From positions 1-5,157 of the forward strand of contig JAPSGG010000158.1 in NCBI GenBank assembly GCA_031177845.1: 5,157 nucleotides of DNA. Reading direction: 5' to 3'. This document shows, in pieces, positions 1 to 5,157 of the stretch. The notes beneath the pieces were generated by a model. It saw only the letters and a program-made list of their open reading frames with translations. It was not told the origin of the DNA and did not search any database. Each line of letters opens with the position of its first letter. Positions within the stretch are counted from its first letter, which is position 1. The stretch comes from Chromatiales bacterium (GTDB taxonomy: Bacteria; Pseudomonadota; Gammaproteobacteria; JACCYU01). A program made the position numbers and the translations under genes.

Positions 1-969
1 GGCGCAGGGTTACCCCACTCGGTACCTGCCATGACTATTAACAAGGTCTGTGGCAGTGGACTCAAGGCTGTGCACCTGGCTGCACAAGCTCTGCGTTGCG
101 AAGATGCGGCCGTAGTGATTGCCGGCGGGCAGGAAGGCATGAGCCAGTCGCCGCACGTGTTGCAAAACTCGCGTACCGGACAAAAGATGGGACATTGGCA
201 GCTTCTCGACACCATGATCAACGACGGATTATGGGACGTATTCAACGATTACCACATGGGCACCACGGCGGAGAATATCGCCAAGAAATACGGCATCAGC
301 CGCGAAGAGCAGGACGAATTCGCCGCGATTTCTCAACAGCGGGCGGAAGCAGCGCAGAAAGCGGGCTACTTCAAGGACCAGATCATTCCGATCGAGATAC
401 CGCAACGCAAAGGCGACCCCATCGTCTTTAATACGGATGAGTTTCCGCGCCACGGAACCACCACCCAGGGTCTGAGCAAGTTAAAACCCGCCTTCGCCAA
501 GGATGCAGGCACGGTCACGGCAGGTAATGCATCGGGCATCAATGATGGGGCCGCGGCAGTGATCGTCACCACCCGCAGCCGCGCTGAGAAGCTCGGTCTA
601 GAGCCGATGGCGCGGATAGTGGCCTATGCGAACGCGGGCGTGGATCCAGCCATCATGGGGACTGGCCCGATCCCCGCCAGTTCCCGCTGCCTGGAGAAGG
701 CCGGCTGGCGCGTCGAGGATCTGGATTTGGTTGAAGCCAATGAAGCCTTTGCCGCGCAGGCTATCGCCGTGAACCGCGATCTCGGTTGGGATCCCGAGAA
801 GGTCAATGTCAACGGCGGCGCGATCGCGCTGGGTCATCCGATCGGCGCCTCGGGGGCGCGCGTGCTCGTCAGTCTGTTGTACGAGATGAAGCGGCGTGAA
901 GTCCATAAGGGTCTGGCAACGCTATGTATCGGCGGTGGGCAAGGTGTGGCCATCGCTGTCGAGAGGTAA
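1..969 (+). CDS. phaA: Acetyl-CoA C-acetyltransferase (biosynthetic beta-ketothiolase), 5' end cut by window
   Basis: Catalyses the Claisen condensation of two acetyl-CoA to acetoacetyl-CoA, the first step of PHB synthesis in the cytoplasm. The frame is open from base 1, so the gene starts outside the window. The ATG at 31 lies inside the conserved core and is not the start. 322 residues are present; against the usual ~392, about 70 N-terminal residues are missing. The three thiolase active-site signatures are visible: the nucleophilic Cys in NKVCGSGL (codon 49-51), the NEAF motif (739-750) and [10 protein letters not shown] with its catalytic His (codon 835-837), and the second catalytic Cys in CIGGGQG (codon 925-927). 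HMGTTAEN and the GLWDV segment are also typical of PhaA. The stop (TAA, 967-969) lies 5 nt before phaB, and the GAGAGG at the gene end probably serves as the phaB ribosome binding site. The family call is firm. Assignment to PHB rather than general acetoacetyl-CoA metabolism rests on the neighbouring genes. Confidence 0.95.
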   Translation, partial: GAGLPHSVPAMTINKVCGSGLKAVHLAAQALRCEDAAVVIAGGQEGMSQSPHVLQNSRTGQKMGHWQLLDTMINDGLWDVFNDYHMGTTAENIAKKYGISREEQDEFAAISQQRAEAAQKAGYFKDQIIPIEIPQRKGDPIVFNTDEFPRHGTTTQGLSKLKPAFAKDAGTVTAGNASGINDGAAAVIVTTRSRAEKLGLEPMARIVAYANAGVDPAIMGTGPIPASSRCLEKAGWRVEDLDLVEANEAFAAQAIAVNRDLGWDPEKVNVNGGAIALGHPIGASGARVLVSLLYEMKRREVHKGLATLCIGGGQGVAIAVER

Positions 970-974
970 CCGCC

Positions 975-1724
975 ATGAAGATCGACCTGACCGACAAAGT
1001 GGCGCTGGTCACGGGAGGTACGGGGGGGATCGGCGACGCCATTTGCAAACAGTTGGCCGATGCCGGCTGCCGGGTGGCGACCAACTACCGCAACGAGGAA
1101 AAAGCGCGCAAGTGGAAGGAACAATGCAAAAAGGATGGGTACGATATTCGAGGATACCAGAGCGATGTCAGCGATTTCGCGGCGTGTGAGACTCTCGTAA
1201 AGACCGTTGAAAAGGACATTGGACCCATCGATATCTTGGTAAATAATGCCGGCATTACTAAGGATGCAACCCTGCGCAAGATGACTCCAGATCAGTGGAG
1301 CATGGTCATCAATATCAATCTAAACAGCGTCTTCAATCTTACTCGGCATGTGATCGAAGGCATGACTCAGCGCGGGTTTGGCCGCGTGATCAATATCTCA
1401 TCCATCAATGGACAAAAAGGCCAGATAGGGCAAAGCAATTACGCTGCCTCCAAAGCGGGCATGCACGGCTTCACGATGGCGGTGGCACAGGAGGTGGCGC
1501 GCAAGGGCGTCACTGTAAACACGATCTCGCCAGGATATATCGCTACAGATATGGTCATGGCGGTGCCAGAGGAGATTCGCAACAAGATTATTGCCACCAT
1601 ACCTGCCGGACGCCTTGGCGAACCCGAGGAGGTCGCCTACATGGTCACATTCCTTGCATCGGAACAGGCCAGCTTCATCAATGGCGCCGATATCTCGATC
1701 AACGGCGGCCAACATATGTGCTAA
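975..1724 (+). CDS. phaB: Acetoacetyl-CoA reductase PhaB (NADPH-dependent SDR), copy 1
   Basis: Reduces acetoacetyl-CoA to (R)-3-hydroxybutyryl-CoA, the monomer for PHA synthase. It has 249 residues, close to the family's ~246-250. Classical short-chain dehydrogenase features occur in order: the cofactor loop TGGTGGIG (13-20), NNAG (90-93), active-site Asn115, catalytic Ser143 in the SSINGQKG block, Tyr156 and Lys160 (YxxxK), and SPGY near 189. The PhaB-specific block GQKGQxGQxNY and the [11 protein letters not shown] helix separate it from the closely related FabG ketoreductases. Gln150 and Gln153 match the substrate-contacting glutamines I recall from the Cupriavidus PhaB structure. The ATG at 975 was chosen because GAGAGG sits just upstream and the N-terminus aligns with PhaB. 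An in-frame ATG at 924 would overlap phaA by 46 nt and add non-homologous sequence. It ends with tandem stops TAA TAA (1722-1727). The 5-nt gap to phaA implies one transcript. Confidence 0.94.
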   Translation: MKIDLTDKVALVTGGTGGIGDAICKQLADAGCRVATNYRNEEKARKWKEQCKKDGYDIRGYQSDVSDFAACETLVKTVEKDIGPIDILVNNAGITKDATLRKMTPDQWSMVININLNSVFNLTRHVIEGMTQRGFGRVINISSINGQKGQIGQSNYAASKAGMHGFTMAVAQEVARKGVTVNTISPGYIATDMVMAVPEEIRNKIIATIPAGRLGEPEEVAYMVTFLASEQASFINGADISINGGQHMC

Positions 1725-1763
1725 TAAGAACCACGTAAGAATAAAATGTTGTAATGCGGCAAT

Positions 1764-1791
1764 GGGCCAGGGCATTTGGATGCCCTGGCTC
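1764..1791 (+). terminator. GC-rich hairpin between phaB and phaR (terminator- or attenuator-like)
   Basis: A perfect 9-bp inverted repeat, GCCAGGGCA (1766-1774) and TGCCCTGGC (1781-1789), has a 6-nt loop. One G-T and one further G-C pair extend it to 11 bp. It lies 41 nt after the phaB stop and 46 nt before phaR. No T-run follows, so it is not a canonical intrinsic terminator. It could be a 3' stabilising stem for phaAB mRNA, a Rho-independent terminator of reduced efficiency, or a leader structure for phaR. The structure is seen directly; its role is inferred. Confidence 0.45.
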
Positions 1792-1837
1792 TGCATGGTG
1801 CGATCAAACTTCTAGGCAGACGCTAATCCAAACTCTT

Positions 1838-2344
1838 ATGGTTAAAGTGGCGGGGCAGACGCGCATCATCAAGAAATATCCCAATCGGCGCTTGTACGAC
1901 ACACATGTCAGCCGTTACATCACCGTGGCCGACGTTCGGGATCTGGTCGTGCAAGGCATGGAGTTCAAGGTGGTTGACGCTAACTCTAATGAGGACATCA
2001 CCCGTCCCACCCTGCTCCAGATCATCATGGAGCAGGAATCGGGCGGGCAACCATTGTTTACCGCCGAGATCCTATCGAAGATGATTCGCTTCTACGGCGA
2101 TTCGGTGCAAGGCGTATTTTCCACTTACCTGGAAAAGACCCTGGAGTTATTCGTCGAGCAGCAAACACGCCTGCAAAGACAGGTGCGCGACATGATTGGC
2201 GGCAGCACGCCATTCGAGCTGATGGCGGACCTGACCCAGCGCAATCTGGAGATCTGGCGAGACATGCAGCGAAATTTTCTTAAAGCCGCAGGCGTTAAAA
2301 TGCCTGCGGAGCGCAGCAAGTCCGATGATGACTCGCGCAAATGA
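1838..2344 (+). CDS. phaR: PhaR, polyhydroxyalkanoate synthesis repressor
   Basis: A cytoplasmic DNA-binding protein that in known systems represses phasin (and its own) transcription and is released when it binds nascent PHA granules. It has 168 residues. The N-terminal PHB/PHA accumulation regulator DNA-binding domain is seen at residues 9-33 (RIIKKYPNRRLYDT, then YITVADV). The PHB_acc domain follows at about 47-110, with DITRPTLLQIIMEQE and IRFYGDSVQGVFSTYLE. A helical region follows, then a charged tail ending SKSDDDSRK. The start at ATG 1838 was chosen because it precedes the conserved domain by only eight residues. An upstream in-frame ATG at 1754 would read through the hairpin and give non-homologous sequence. 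A GTG at 1847 is an alternative. None of these has a convincing Shine-Dalgarno sequence. The family call is firm. Its targets are inferred from operator-like dyads upstream of the second phaB and of the phasin. Confidence 0.93.
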   Translation: MVKVAGQTRIIKKYPNRRLYDTHVSRYITVADVRDLVVQGMEFKVVDANSNEDITRPTLLQIIMEQESGGQPLFTAEILSKMIRFYGDSVQGVFSTYLEKTLELFVEQQTRLQRQVRDMIGGSTPFELMADLTQRNLEIWRDMQRNFLKAAGVKMPAERSKSDDDSRK

Positions 2345-2432
2345 TGCACTCCAAGACGTGTAGCGCGCGCTCTCACATATTATCCGCTCATCTCTCCAGG
2401 GTTCTCTCCATAGTTGAAACTGCCTCCAAATC

Positions 2433-2461
2433 TTGACAGGAATTGCCGTCTGTAATATTTT
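2433..2461 (+). promoter_or_regulatory. Candidate sigma70-type promoter of the second phaB
   Basis: A perfect -35 box TTGACA (2433-2438) is followed by 17 nt and TATTTT (2456-2461), a 4/6 match to TATAAT. Transcription would begin near 2468, about 53 nt before the phaB2 ATG. An overlapping TAATAT at 2453-2458 looks better as a -10 but leaves only a 14-nt spacer. The position in a 176-nt intergenic gap supports independent expression of phaB2. Confidence 0.5.
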
Positions 2462-2470
2462 GCGTTGCAG
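2460..2470. promoter_or_regulatory. Candidate PhaR operator at the phaB2 promoter
   Basis: TTGC-GTT-GCAG is a one-mismatch copy of the PhaR recognition dyad that I recall as CTGC-N3/4-GCAG (Paracoccus denitrificans PhaR). It abuts the proposed -10 box and covers the expected start point, a position where a bound repressor would block initiation. It is a short degenerate motif, so chance occurrence cannot be excluded. Confidence 0.35.
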
Positions 2471-2520
2471 CATTTCTTCTGCGTTTCATGCACTAGCACG
2501 GCACGGAGAGGATTAACAAA

Positions 2521-3270
2521 ATGAATCAAATCCAGAGAGTTGCGCTGGTTACAGGCGGAACCGGCGGGATTGGCACCGAGATCTGCAAACGCCTGGCGCA
2601 GAGCGGCCGTCAAGTCGTTGCCGGTTATCTGCCCGCTGAAGAGGTCTCCGCGAAGCAATGGCAACTCGCGCGTAGAGAAGAAGGCTTCGATATCGCCCTA
2701 GCTGCCGGCGATGTAGCATCGTTCGAGTTCAGTGGGAGGATGGTACGCGAGGTGCGTGAACGATTCGGCCGTATTGACATTCTGGTGAACTGTGCAGGTA
2801 TCACGCGTGATAAGACGTTGCGCAAGATGGATCCGGAGCAGTGGAATGCGGTGCTTACGACTAACCTGGATAGCGTGTTCAACGTTACCCGCCACGTTGT
2901 TGAGGGGATGATAGAACAAGGGTTTGGCCGTATCGTCAACATCTCGTCGGTGAACGGTCAGAAAGGGATGTTTGGTCAGACAAACTACTCTGCCGCCAAG
3001 GCGGGCGTTCATGGGTTCTCGATGGCGCTTGCGCAAGAGGTTGCTAGCAAGGGCGTTACCGTAAACACGGTCTCGCCCGGCTATGTCGAAACCCGCATGA
3101 CACAGGCAGTCCCGGAGGAGATCCGTAATACCATCGTCGCGGGCATTCCGCTGGGCCGAATGGCCCGGCCAGCTGAAATTGCCCATGCCGTTGCGTTCTT
3201 AAGCGCCGACGAGTCCGGATACATTACCGGCATTAACCTGCCAGTCAATGGTGGCATGTACATGAGCTAG
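2521..3270 (+). CDS. phaB: Second acetoacetyl-CoA reductase (PhaB paralogue, SDR)
   Basis: Likely the same reaction as copy 1, NADPH-dependent reduction of acetoacetyl-CoA. It has 249 residues, about 55% identical to copy 1 by hand alignment, with a 2-residue insertion near position 40. The SDR features are TGGTGGIG (11-18), Asn115, Ser143, Tyr156, Lys160 and SPGY. The PhaB signature block is present as SSVNGQKGMFGQTNY. There are two notable differences from copy 1: the NNAG motif reads NCAG (residues 90-93), and the Gln at 150 is Met, next to the substrate pocket. The catalytic tetrad is intact, so it should be active. Kinetics, cofactor choice or acyl-chain preference may differ. The ATG at 2521 has a strong ribosome binding site (GGAGAGG, 2505-2511). 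It has its own candidate promoter and PhaR-like site and is set apart from phaAB by phaR. FabG is an alternative, but the GQKG block and the context favour PhaB. Confidence 0.92.
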   Translation: MNQIQRVALVTGGTGGIGTEICKRLAQSGRQVVAGYLPAEEVSAKQWQLARREEGFDIALAAGDVASFEFSGRMVREVRERFGRIDILVNCAGITRDKTLRKMDPEQWNAVLTTNLDSVFNVTRHVVEGMIEQGFGRIVNISSVNGQKGMFGQTNYSAAKAGVHGFSMALAQEVASKGVTVNTVSPGYVETRMTQAVPEEIRNTIVAGIPLGRMARPAEIAHAVAFLSADESGYITGINLPVNGGMYMS

Positions 3271-3407
3271 TGCGTTGCGATCCAGGCGCTTATATGATGC
3301 GATCGGCCCGGTTCAGCCCCGGTTGAAGGTTCTCCGCACTGGCTACCTTCTCGACGCCGCATAGAACAGCTTTCTAGAAATTTCCCCTTGACTTTTGTGA
3401 AAGCGAA

Positions 3408-3436
3408 TTGACAGGCTGAGACTATATTCTTACTCT
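3408..3436 (+). promoter_or_regulatory. Candidate sigma70-type promoter of the phasin gene
   Basis: A perfect TTGACA (3408-3413) is followed by 17 nt and TACTCT (3431-3436), only a 3/6 match to TATAAT. Transcription would begin near 3443, giving a leader of about 60 nt before the phasin ATG at 3505. A TATATT at 3423-3428 is a better -10 on its own but has no -35 box at the right distance. Confidence 0.4.
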
Positions 3437-3448
3437 AACTTGACAACG

Positions 3449-3459
3449 CTGCGGCGCAC
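3449..3459. promoter_or_regulatory. Candidate PhaR operator upstream of the phasin
   Basis: CTGC-GGC-GCAC is a one-mismatch copy of the recalled PhaR dyad CTGC-N3/4-GCAG. It lies just downstream of the proposed phasin promoter, where PhaR binding would repress transcription. Phasin promoters are the best-established PhaR targets, which makes the placement sensible. The motif is short, so this remains a candidate. Confidence 0.38.
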
Positions 3460-3492
3460 AAAAACCTTCGCTGCACGTTTTGAATCTATCGT

Positions 3493-3507
3493 GGAGATGA
3501 AATCATG
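3493..3507 (+). promoter_or_regulatory. Ribosome binding site and ATG that set the phasin start
   Basis: GGAG (3493-3496) lies 8 nt before ATG (3505-3507). This is the best translation signal in the region, and it is in frame with the phasin coding sequence. It shows that the natural start is here and not at the TTG at 3559. The frame then meets TAG three codons later. Confidence 0.75.
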
Positions 3508-3909
3508 CAACAGTAGATTTTCAATAACTTTGGCGCCTTCTTTGATACCGCAAGGCATTTGACGGACATTAGTGCGCACGCCTGCGAACGGCCCCTGAAA
3601 CAGCGGTTTGAGCTCACCAACTTATGGGCCAAGAGCGCCAGGAGGCAGTTCGAACTAGTGCATGATACGGATGTTGTGAAGAATTACATGAATAAGCAAA
3701 AGAAAATCACCGAGGAATATGCGGACCGCGTGGTAAACACCGTGCAGGAGAGTGCTGATATCCTCGCCAAGGCGCGCGACGAACTGATTGCCTTCATGGA
3801 GAAGAATGTGTCCACAGTGGTGGACCGGCTCAAGCAGGCGCAGGCGACTGCAGCTAGAGCAGGACGGGTCGCAGAAAGCGCCAGACAGGCTCAGTCAGGC
3901 GGGCAGTGA
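3505..3909 (+). CDS. Phasin (PHA granule-associated protein), interrupted by an amber codon at codon 4
   Basis: Phasins coat PHA granules in the cytoplasm, controlling their number and size. From ATG 3505 the frame reads M-Q-Q-amber-IFNNFGAFFDTARHLTDIS and then runs uninterrupted to TGA at 3907, for 135 codons including stop. The body is alpha-helical and amphipathic, with no Pro after the first third. It contains QFEL, EEYADRVVNTVQESADIL, ARDELIAFMEKN and an Ala/Gln-rich C-terminus, as expected for the Phasin_2 group. A start at TTG 3559 would give an uninterrupted 116-residue protein. That start has no properly spaced ribosome binding site and loses the hydrophobic N-terminal helix encoded at 3517-3558. 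Sense-like sequence on both sides of the TAG suggests a very recent nonsense change (CAG or GAG to TAG), a sequencing error, or suppression. The gene lies downstream of phaB2 and before a strong terminator. Phasin identity is likely; whether it is functional is open. Confidence 0.75.
3514..3516 (+). other. In-frame amber codon (TAG) at codon 4 of the phasin frame
   Basis: The codons read ATG CAA CAG TAG ATT TTC. The frame is the phasin frame, and no other stop occurs until 3907. A single-base change from CAG or GAG would explain it. TAG is also the natural stop of phaB2 (3268-3270), so it is not simply a sense codon here. Confidence 0.85.
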
Positions 3910-3964
3910 GGCCCCAAGAAGGCAGCCTAAAAGGATCCCCTCCAACACGCTACGGCATGTATCG

Positions 3965-3994
3965 TCCCCTACCCCGAGGTAGGGGATTTTTTTT
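3965..3994 (+). terminator. Rho-independent terminator after the phasin
   Basis: A perfect 9-bp stem, TCCCCTACC (3965-3973) with GGTAGGGGA (3978-3986), has a CCGA tetraloop and is followed at once by eight T residues (3987-3994). This is a textbook intrinsic terminator 55 nt after the phasin stop. It closes the pha region and separates it from the rraA-like gene. Confidence 0.95.
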
Positions 3995-4222
3995 GCGCCC
4001 TCAATCGACATTCATACCGGGTGCCATGCTCTGTTGGCGCGTCGCCTCAGCGGGCGTCACTGATCGGGATTGGACTATCATGAAGCTGATCAGGTGCTCT
4101 GGAGTCTATGAGCAATAGATCTGGATCTCAGGTGGGAACGACGAGAACAAGCAAACCTAAATGTGGAACTCGCGGTCGTTGGTGATACCATCCTATGCTT
4201 GCGCCGGTTCACGGTAATCCAA
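3995..4222. other. Intergenic region upstream of the rraA-like gene
   Basis: 228 nt in which I see no supported gene. A promoter for the next gene is expected here because of the terminator just upstream, but no -35/-10 pair with acceptable spacing stands out. TATCAT at 4076-4081 lacks a partner -35 box. A short 5-bp inverted repeat at 4117-4128 is not convincing. Confidence 0.4.
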
Positions 4223-4729
4223 ATGAAGAAAAAGACTGGGCCCAAGTTCAAGACTGCCGACCTTTGCGACGCGCATAGCGGAGGATTGCAAGTGGCCGAA
4301 CCGTTGCTTGCGGACTTTGGAGGCATAGTGGCTTTTCATGGCGCGATCAGCACCGTTCAGTGTTTTGAAGACAATACTTTGGTGCGCGCGGCGTTCGAAG
4401 CCAAGGGCAACGGCCGAGTCCTGGTTGTTGATGGTGGCGGCTCGCTGCGTTGCGCGCTGATCGGAGATTTACTAGCGGCGCTGGCAGAAGAAAACGGATG
4501 GGCCGGGGCTTTGGTCTATGGTTGTGTACGAGATTCGGCAGCGTTGGCTCATACGCGCATTGGCATCAAGGCGCTGGCGGTTAACCCGCGCAAGAGTGTC
4601 AAGCAGGGCGCTGGCCAACGTGACATTCCCGTACGTTTCGCCGACGTAACCTTTTCACCCGGCGACTACGTGTATGCTGATGAGGATGGTATCGTAGTTT
4701 CCCGCAAGCCACTGTTAGGTGAAGATTGA
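4223..4729 (+). CDS. rraA: RraA-family protein (RNase E regulator or HMG/oxaloacetate aldolase-type enzyme)
   Basis: A member of the RraA / 4-hydroxy-4-methyl-2-oxoglutarate aldolase family. E. coli RraA binds RNase E and inhibits it, whereas other members are divalent-metal-dependent aldolases or oxaloacetate decarboxylases. It has 168 residues against 161 for E. coli RraA. Shared landmarks are FKTADLCD (9-16), FGG (32-34), CFEDN (47-51), RVLVVDGGGSLR (65-76), WAG and YGCVRD (99-104), and the C-terminal GDYVYADEDGIVVS. Asp82, Arg103 and Asp104 form a D-X20-R-D arrangement, the metal and substrate motif recalled for the aldolases. E. coli RraA lacks both Asp residues, so an enzymatic role is possible. 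The ATG at 4223 was chosen because it lies just before the conserved FKTADLCD. An in-frame GTG at 4163 would add 20 non-conserved residues. Neither has a strong ribosome binding site. The gene stands alone after a terminator, and the family call is secure. Confidence 0.88.
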   Translation: MKKKTGPKFKTADLCDAHSGGLQVAEPLLADFGGIVAFHGAISTVQCFEDNTLVRAAFEAKGNGRVLVVDGGGSLRCALIGDLLAALAEENGWAGALVYGCVRDSAALAHTRIGIKALAVNPRKSVKQGAGQRDIPVRFADVTFSPGDYVYADEDGIVVSRKPLLGED

Positions 4730-4846
4730 TTTTCTTTCGGGCGCCGGGAGCCTCGCTCGCGTTGATGCGGCGTGACGCGGCATGCTTATACCACGCTGCT
4801 TTGTCCCCAATGGGCTCTCGCCAGAAAGCAAACGAAGAGAAAGCGC
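4730..4846. other. Short gap between the rraA-like gene and the MBL-fold gene
   Basis: 117 nt without a clear terminator. A loose promoter match, TTGATG (4762-4767) and TATACC (4787-4792) with a 19-nt spacer, could serve the next gene but is weak. Confidence 0.25.
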
Positions 4847-5157
4847 ATGCGCACTCCGAAGCATCACAAGCTTTTGAATGGGATCACGTGTATTGACACC
4901 GGCTATTGCCGCCCTGGAATGGCGGCATGCTACTTGATAGAACAGGGCGATCAAGCCGCCTTCGTGGATACCGGTACTGCGCACACCGCGCCGAGATTGC
5001 TGGAATTGCTTAGGGCCAAGGGTATTGCTCGCGAGAATGTCGCTTATGTCATGCCTACACACGTGCATCTGGATCACGCCGGCGGAGCTGGCGAGCTCAT
5101 GCGGTGCTTGCCTCAAGCCAAGCTGGTTGTGCACCCGCGAGGTGCGCGGATCTATCA
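4847..5157 (+). CDS. Metallo-beta-lactamase-fold hydrolase, 3' end cut by window
   Basis: A zinc-dependent hydrolase of the MBL superfamily; the substrate is unknown. 103 codons are visible and the frame stays open to the window edge. The ATG at 4847 follows GAAGAGA with a 6-nt spacer. The frame is open back to a TGA at 4763, but no better start occurs in between. The N-terminus contains ITCIDTGYCRPGMAACYLIE (13-32), then a VDTGTA turn (40-45) with Asp41 after a beta strand, as in MBL folds. The zinc-binding motif THVHLDHAGGAG carries His72, His74, Asp76 and His77 of HxHxDH. The remaining metal ligands lie beyond the window. This pattern matches a proteobacterial subgroup of uncharacterised MBL-fold hydrolases, and nothing ties it to PHA. 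It could be a thioesterase or a lactonase, but the visible part does not decide. Confidence 0.88.
   Translation, partial: MRTPKHHKLLNGITCIDTGYCRPGMAACYLIEQGDQAAFVDTGTAHTAPRLLELLRAKGIARENVAYVMPTHVHLDHAGGAGELMRCLPQAKLVVHPRGARIY

Larger units (their letters stand above)
3271..3504. other. Intergenic region between phaB2 and the phasin
   Basis: 234 nt with no coding potential that I can support. It holds a weak inverted repeat, GAAGGT (3325-3330) and ACCTTC (3345-3350), with a 14-nt loop and no T-run. It also has a 10-bp perfect palindrome TTTCTAGAAA (3371-3380) and three TTGAC-type boxes starting at 3388, 3408 and 3440. The promoter and operator candidates for the phasin are listed separately. 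No clear intrinsic terminator for phaB2 is visible, so some readthrough into the phasin is possible. Confidence 0.5.

Noticed and set aside
598..906. Long - strand frames opposite phaA, phaB, phaR and phaB2
   Set aside because: Each is a shadow of a gene with clear catalytic or binding motifs on the + strand. None shows a domain or a credible start.
31..969. ATG at 31 as the start of the thiolase
   Set aside because: The frame is open to base 1 and the residues before it (GLPHSVPA) fit the thiolase family. The ATG sits only six codons before the catalytic Cys, so the gene starts upstream of the window.
924..974. N-terminal extension of phaB from ATG 924
   Set aside because: It overlaps phaA, adds residues unlike PhaB and has no matching ribosome binding site. 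ATG 975 fits the family and spacing.
2453..2458. TAATAT as the -10 box of the phaB2 promoter
   Set aside because: The sequence is good, but the spacer from TTGACA is only 14 nt. TATTTT at 17 nt was preferred.
3514..3516. TAG reassigned as a sense codon in this organism
   Set aside because: phaB2 ends naturally at TAG (3268-3270) at the expected family length, and other genes use TAA and TGA. General reassignment is unsupported, and local suppression remains only a possibility.
3906..4118. 70-codon + strand frame after the phasin
   Set aside because: It runs across the intrinsic terminator, has no ribosome binding site and no recognisable domain.
4163..4222. GTG 4163 as the start of the rraA-like gene
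   Set aside because: The extra 20 residues do not resemble RraA proteins, whose conserved sequence begins close to the ATG at 4223.
4715..5134. 139-codon - strand frame
   Set aside because: It is antisense to the MBL-fold gene, whose + frame carries an intact HxHxDH zinc motif. The - strand product shows no family features.

Overview
The window is a polyhydroxyalkanoate (PHA/PHB) locus from a member of the Pseudomonadota, most likely a beta- or gammaproteobacterium. The evidence is gene content (a biosynthetic thiolase, PhaB-type acetoacetyl-CoA reductases, the PhaR regulator and a Phasin_2-like phasin), moderately high GC, Shine-Dalgarno starts, and TTGACA-type promoter elements. I cannot name a genus. 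All seven genes lie on the + strand. No mobile element, CRISPR array, tRNA or rRNA is visible.

Layout: (1) Positions 1-969 hold the C-terminal four fifths of an acetyl-CoA acetyltransferase (phaA), cut by the window edge. It is followed after 5 nt by phaB (975-1724), so the two are surely co-transcribed. (2) A 113-nt gap carries a strong GC-rich hairpin without a T-run. It leads to phaR (1838-2344), the PHA-responsive repressor. (3) A 176-nt gap holds a promoter candidate overlapping a PhaR-operator-like dyad, in front of a second, divergent phaB (2521-3270). (4) A 234-nt gap holds another promoter plus operator-like candidate. After it comes a phasin reading frame (3505-3909) with a good RBS and ATG but an in-frame amber codon at position 4. 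A textbook intrinsic terminator follows (3965-3994). (5) Beyond the terminator are an RraA/HMG-aldolase-family gene (4223-4729) and the first 103 codons of a metallo-beta-lactamase-fold hydrolase (4847 to the edge). These two have no obvious link to PHA.

How the genes work together: PhaA condenses two acetyl-CoA to acetoacetyl-CoA, and the PhaB enzymes reduce it with NADPH to (R)-3-hydroxybutyryl-CoA for a PHA synthase. The synthase gene is not in the window and may lie upstream. The polymer granule is coated by phasin. In known systems PhaR represses phasin and other pha genes until polymer appears and titrates it. The two operator-like dyads, at the phaB2 and phasin promoters, fit that circuit.

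Most of this is a recognisable pathway. The points worth a second look are the amber codon at the start of the phasin, the pair of PhaB paralogues with active-site-region differences, the operator candidates, and the unexplained hairpin before phaR. I do not see evidence for a wholly new system.
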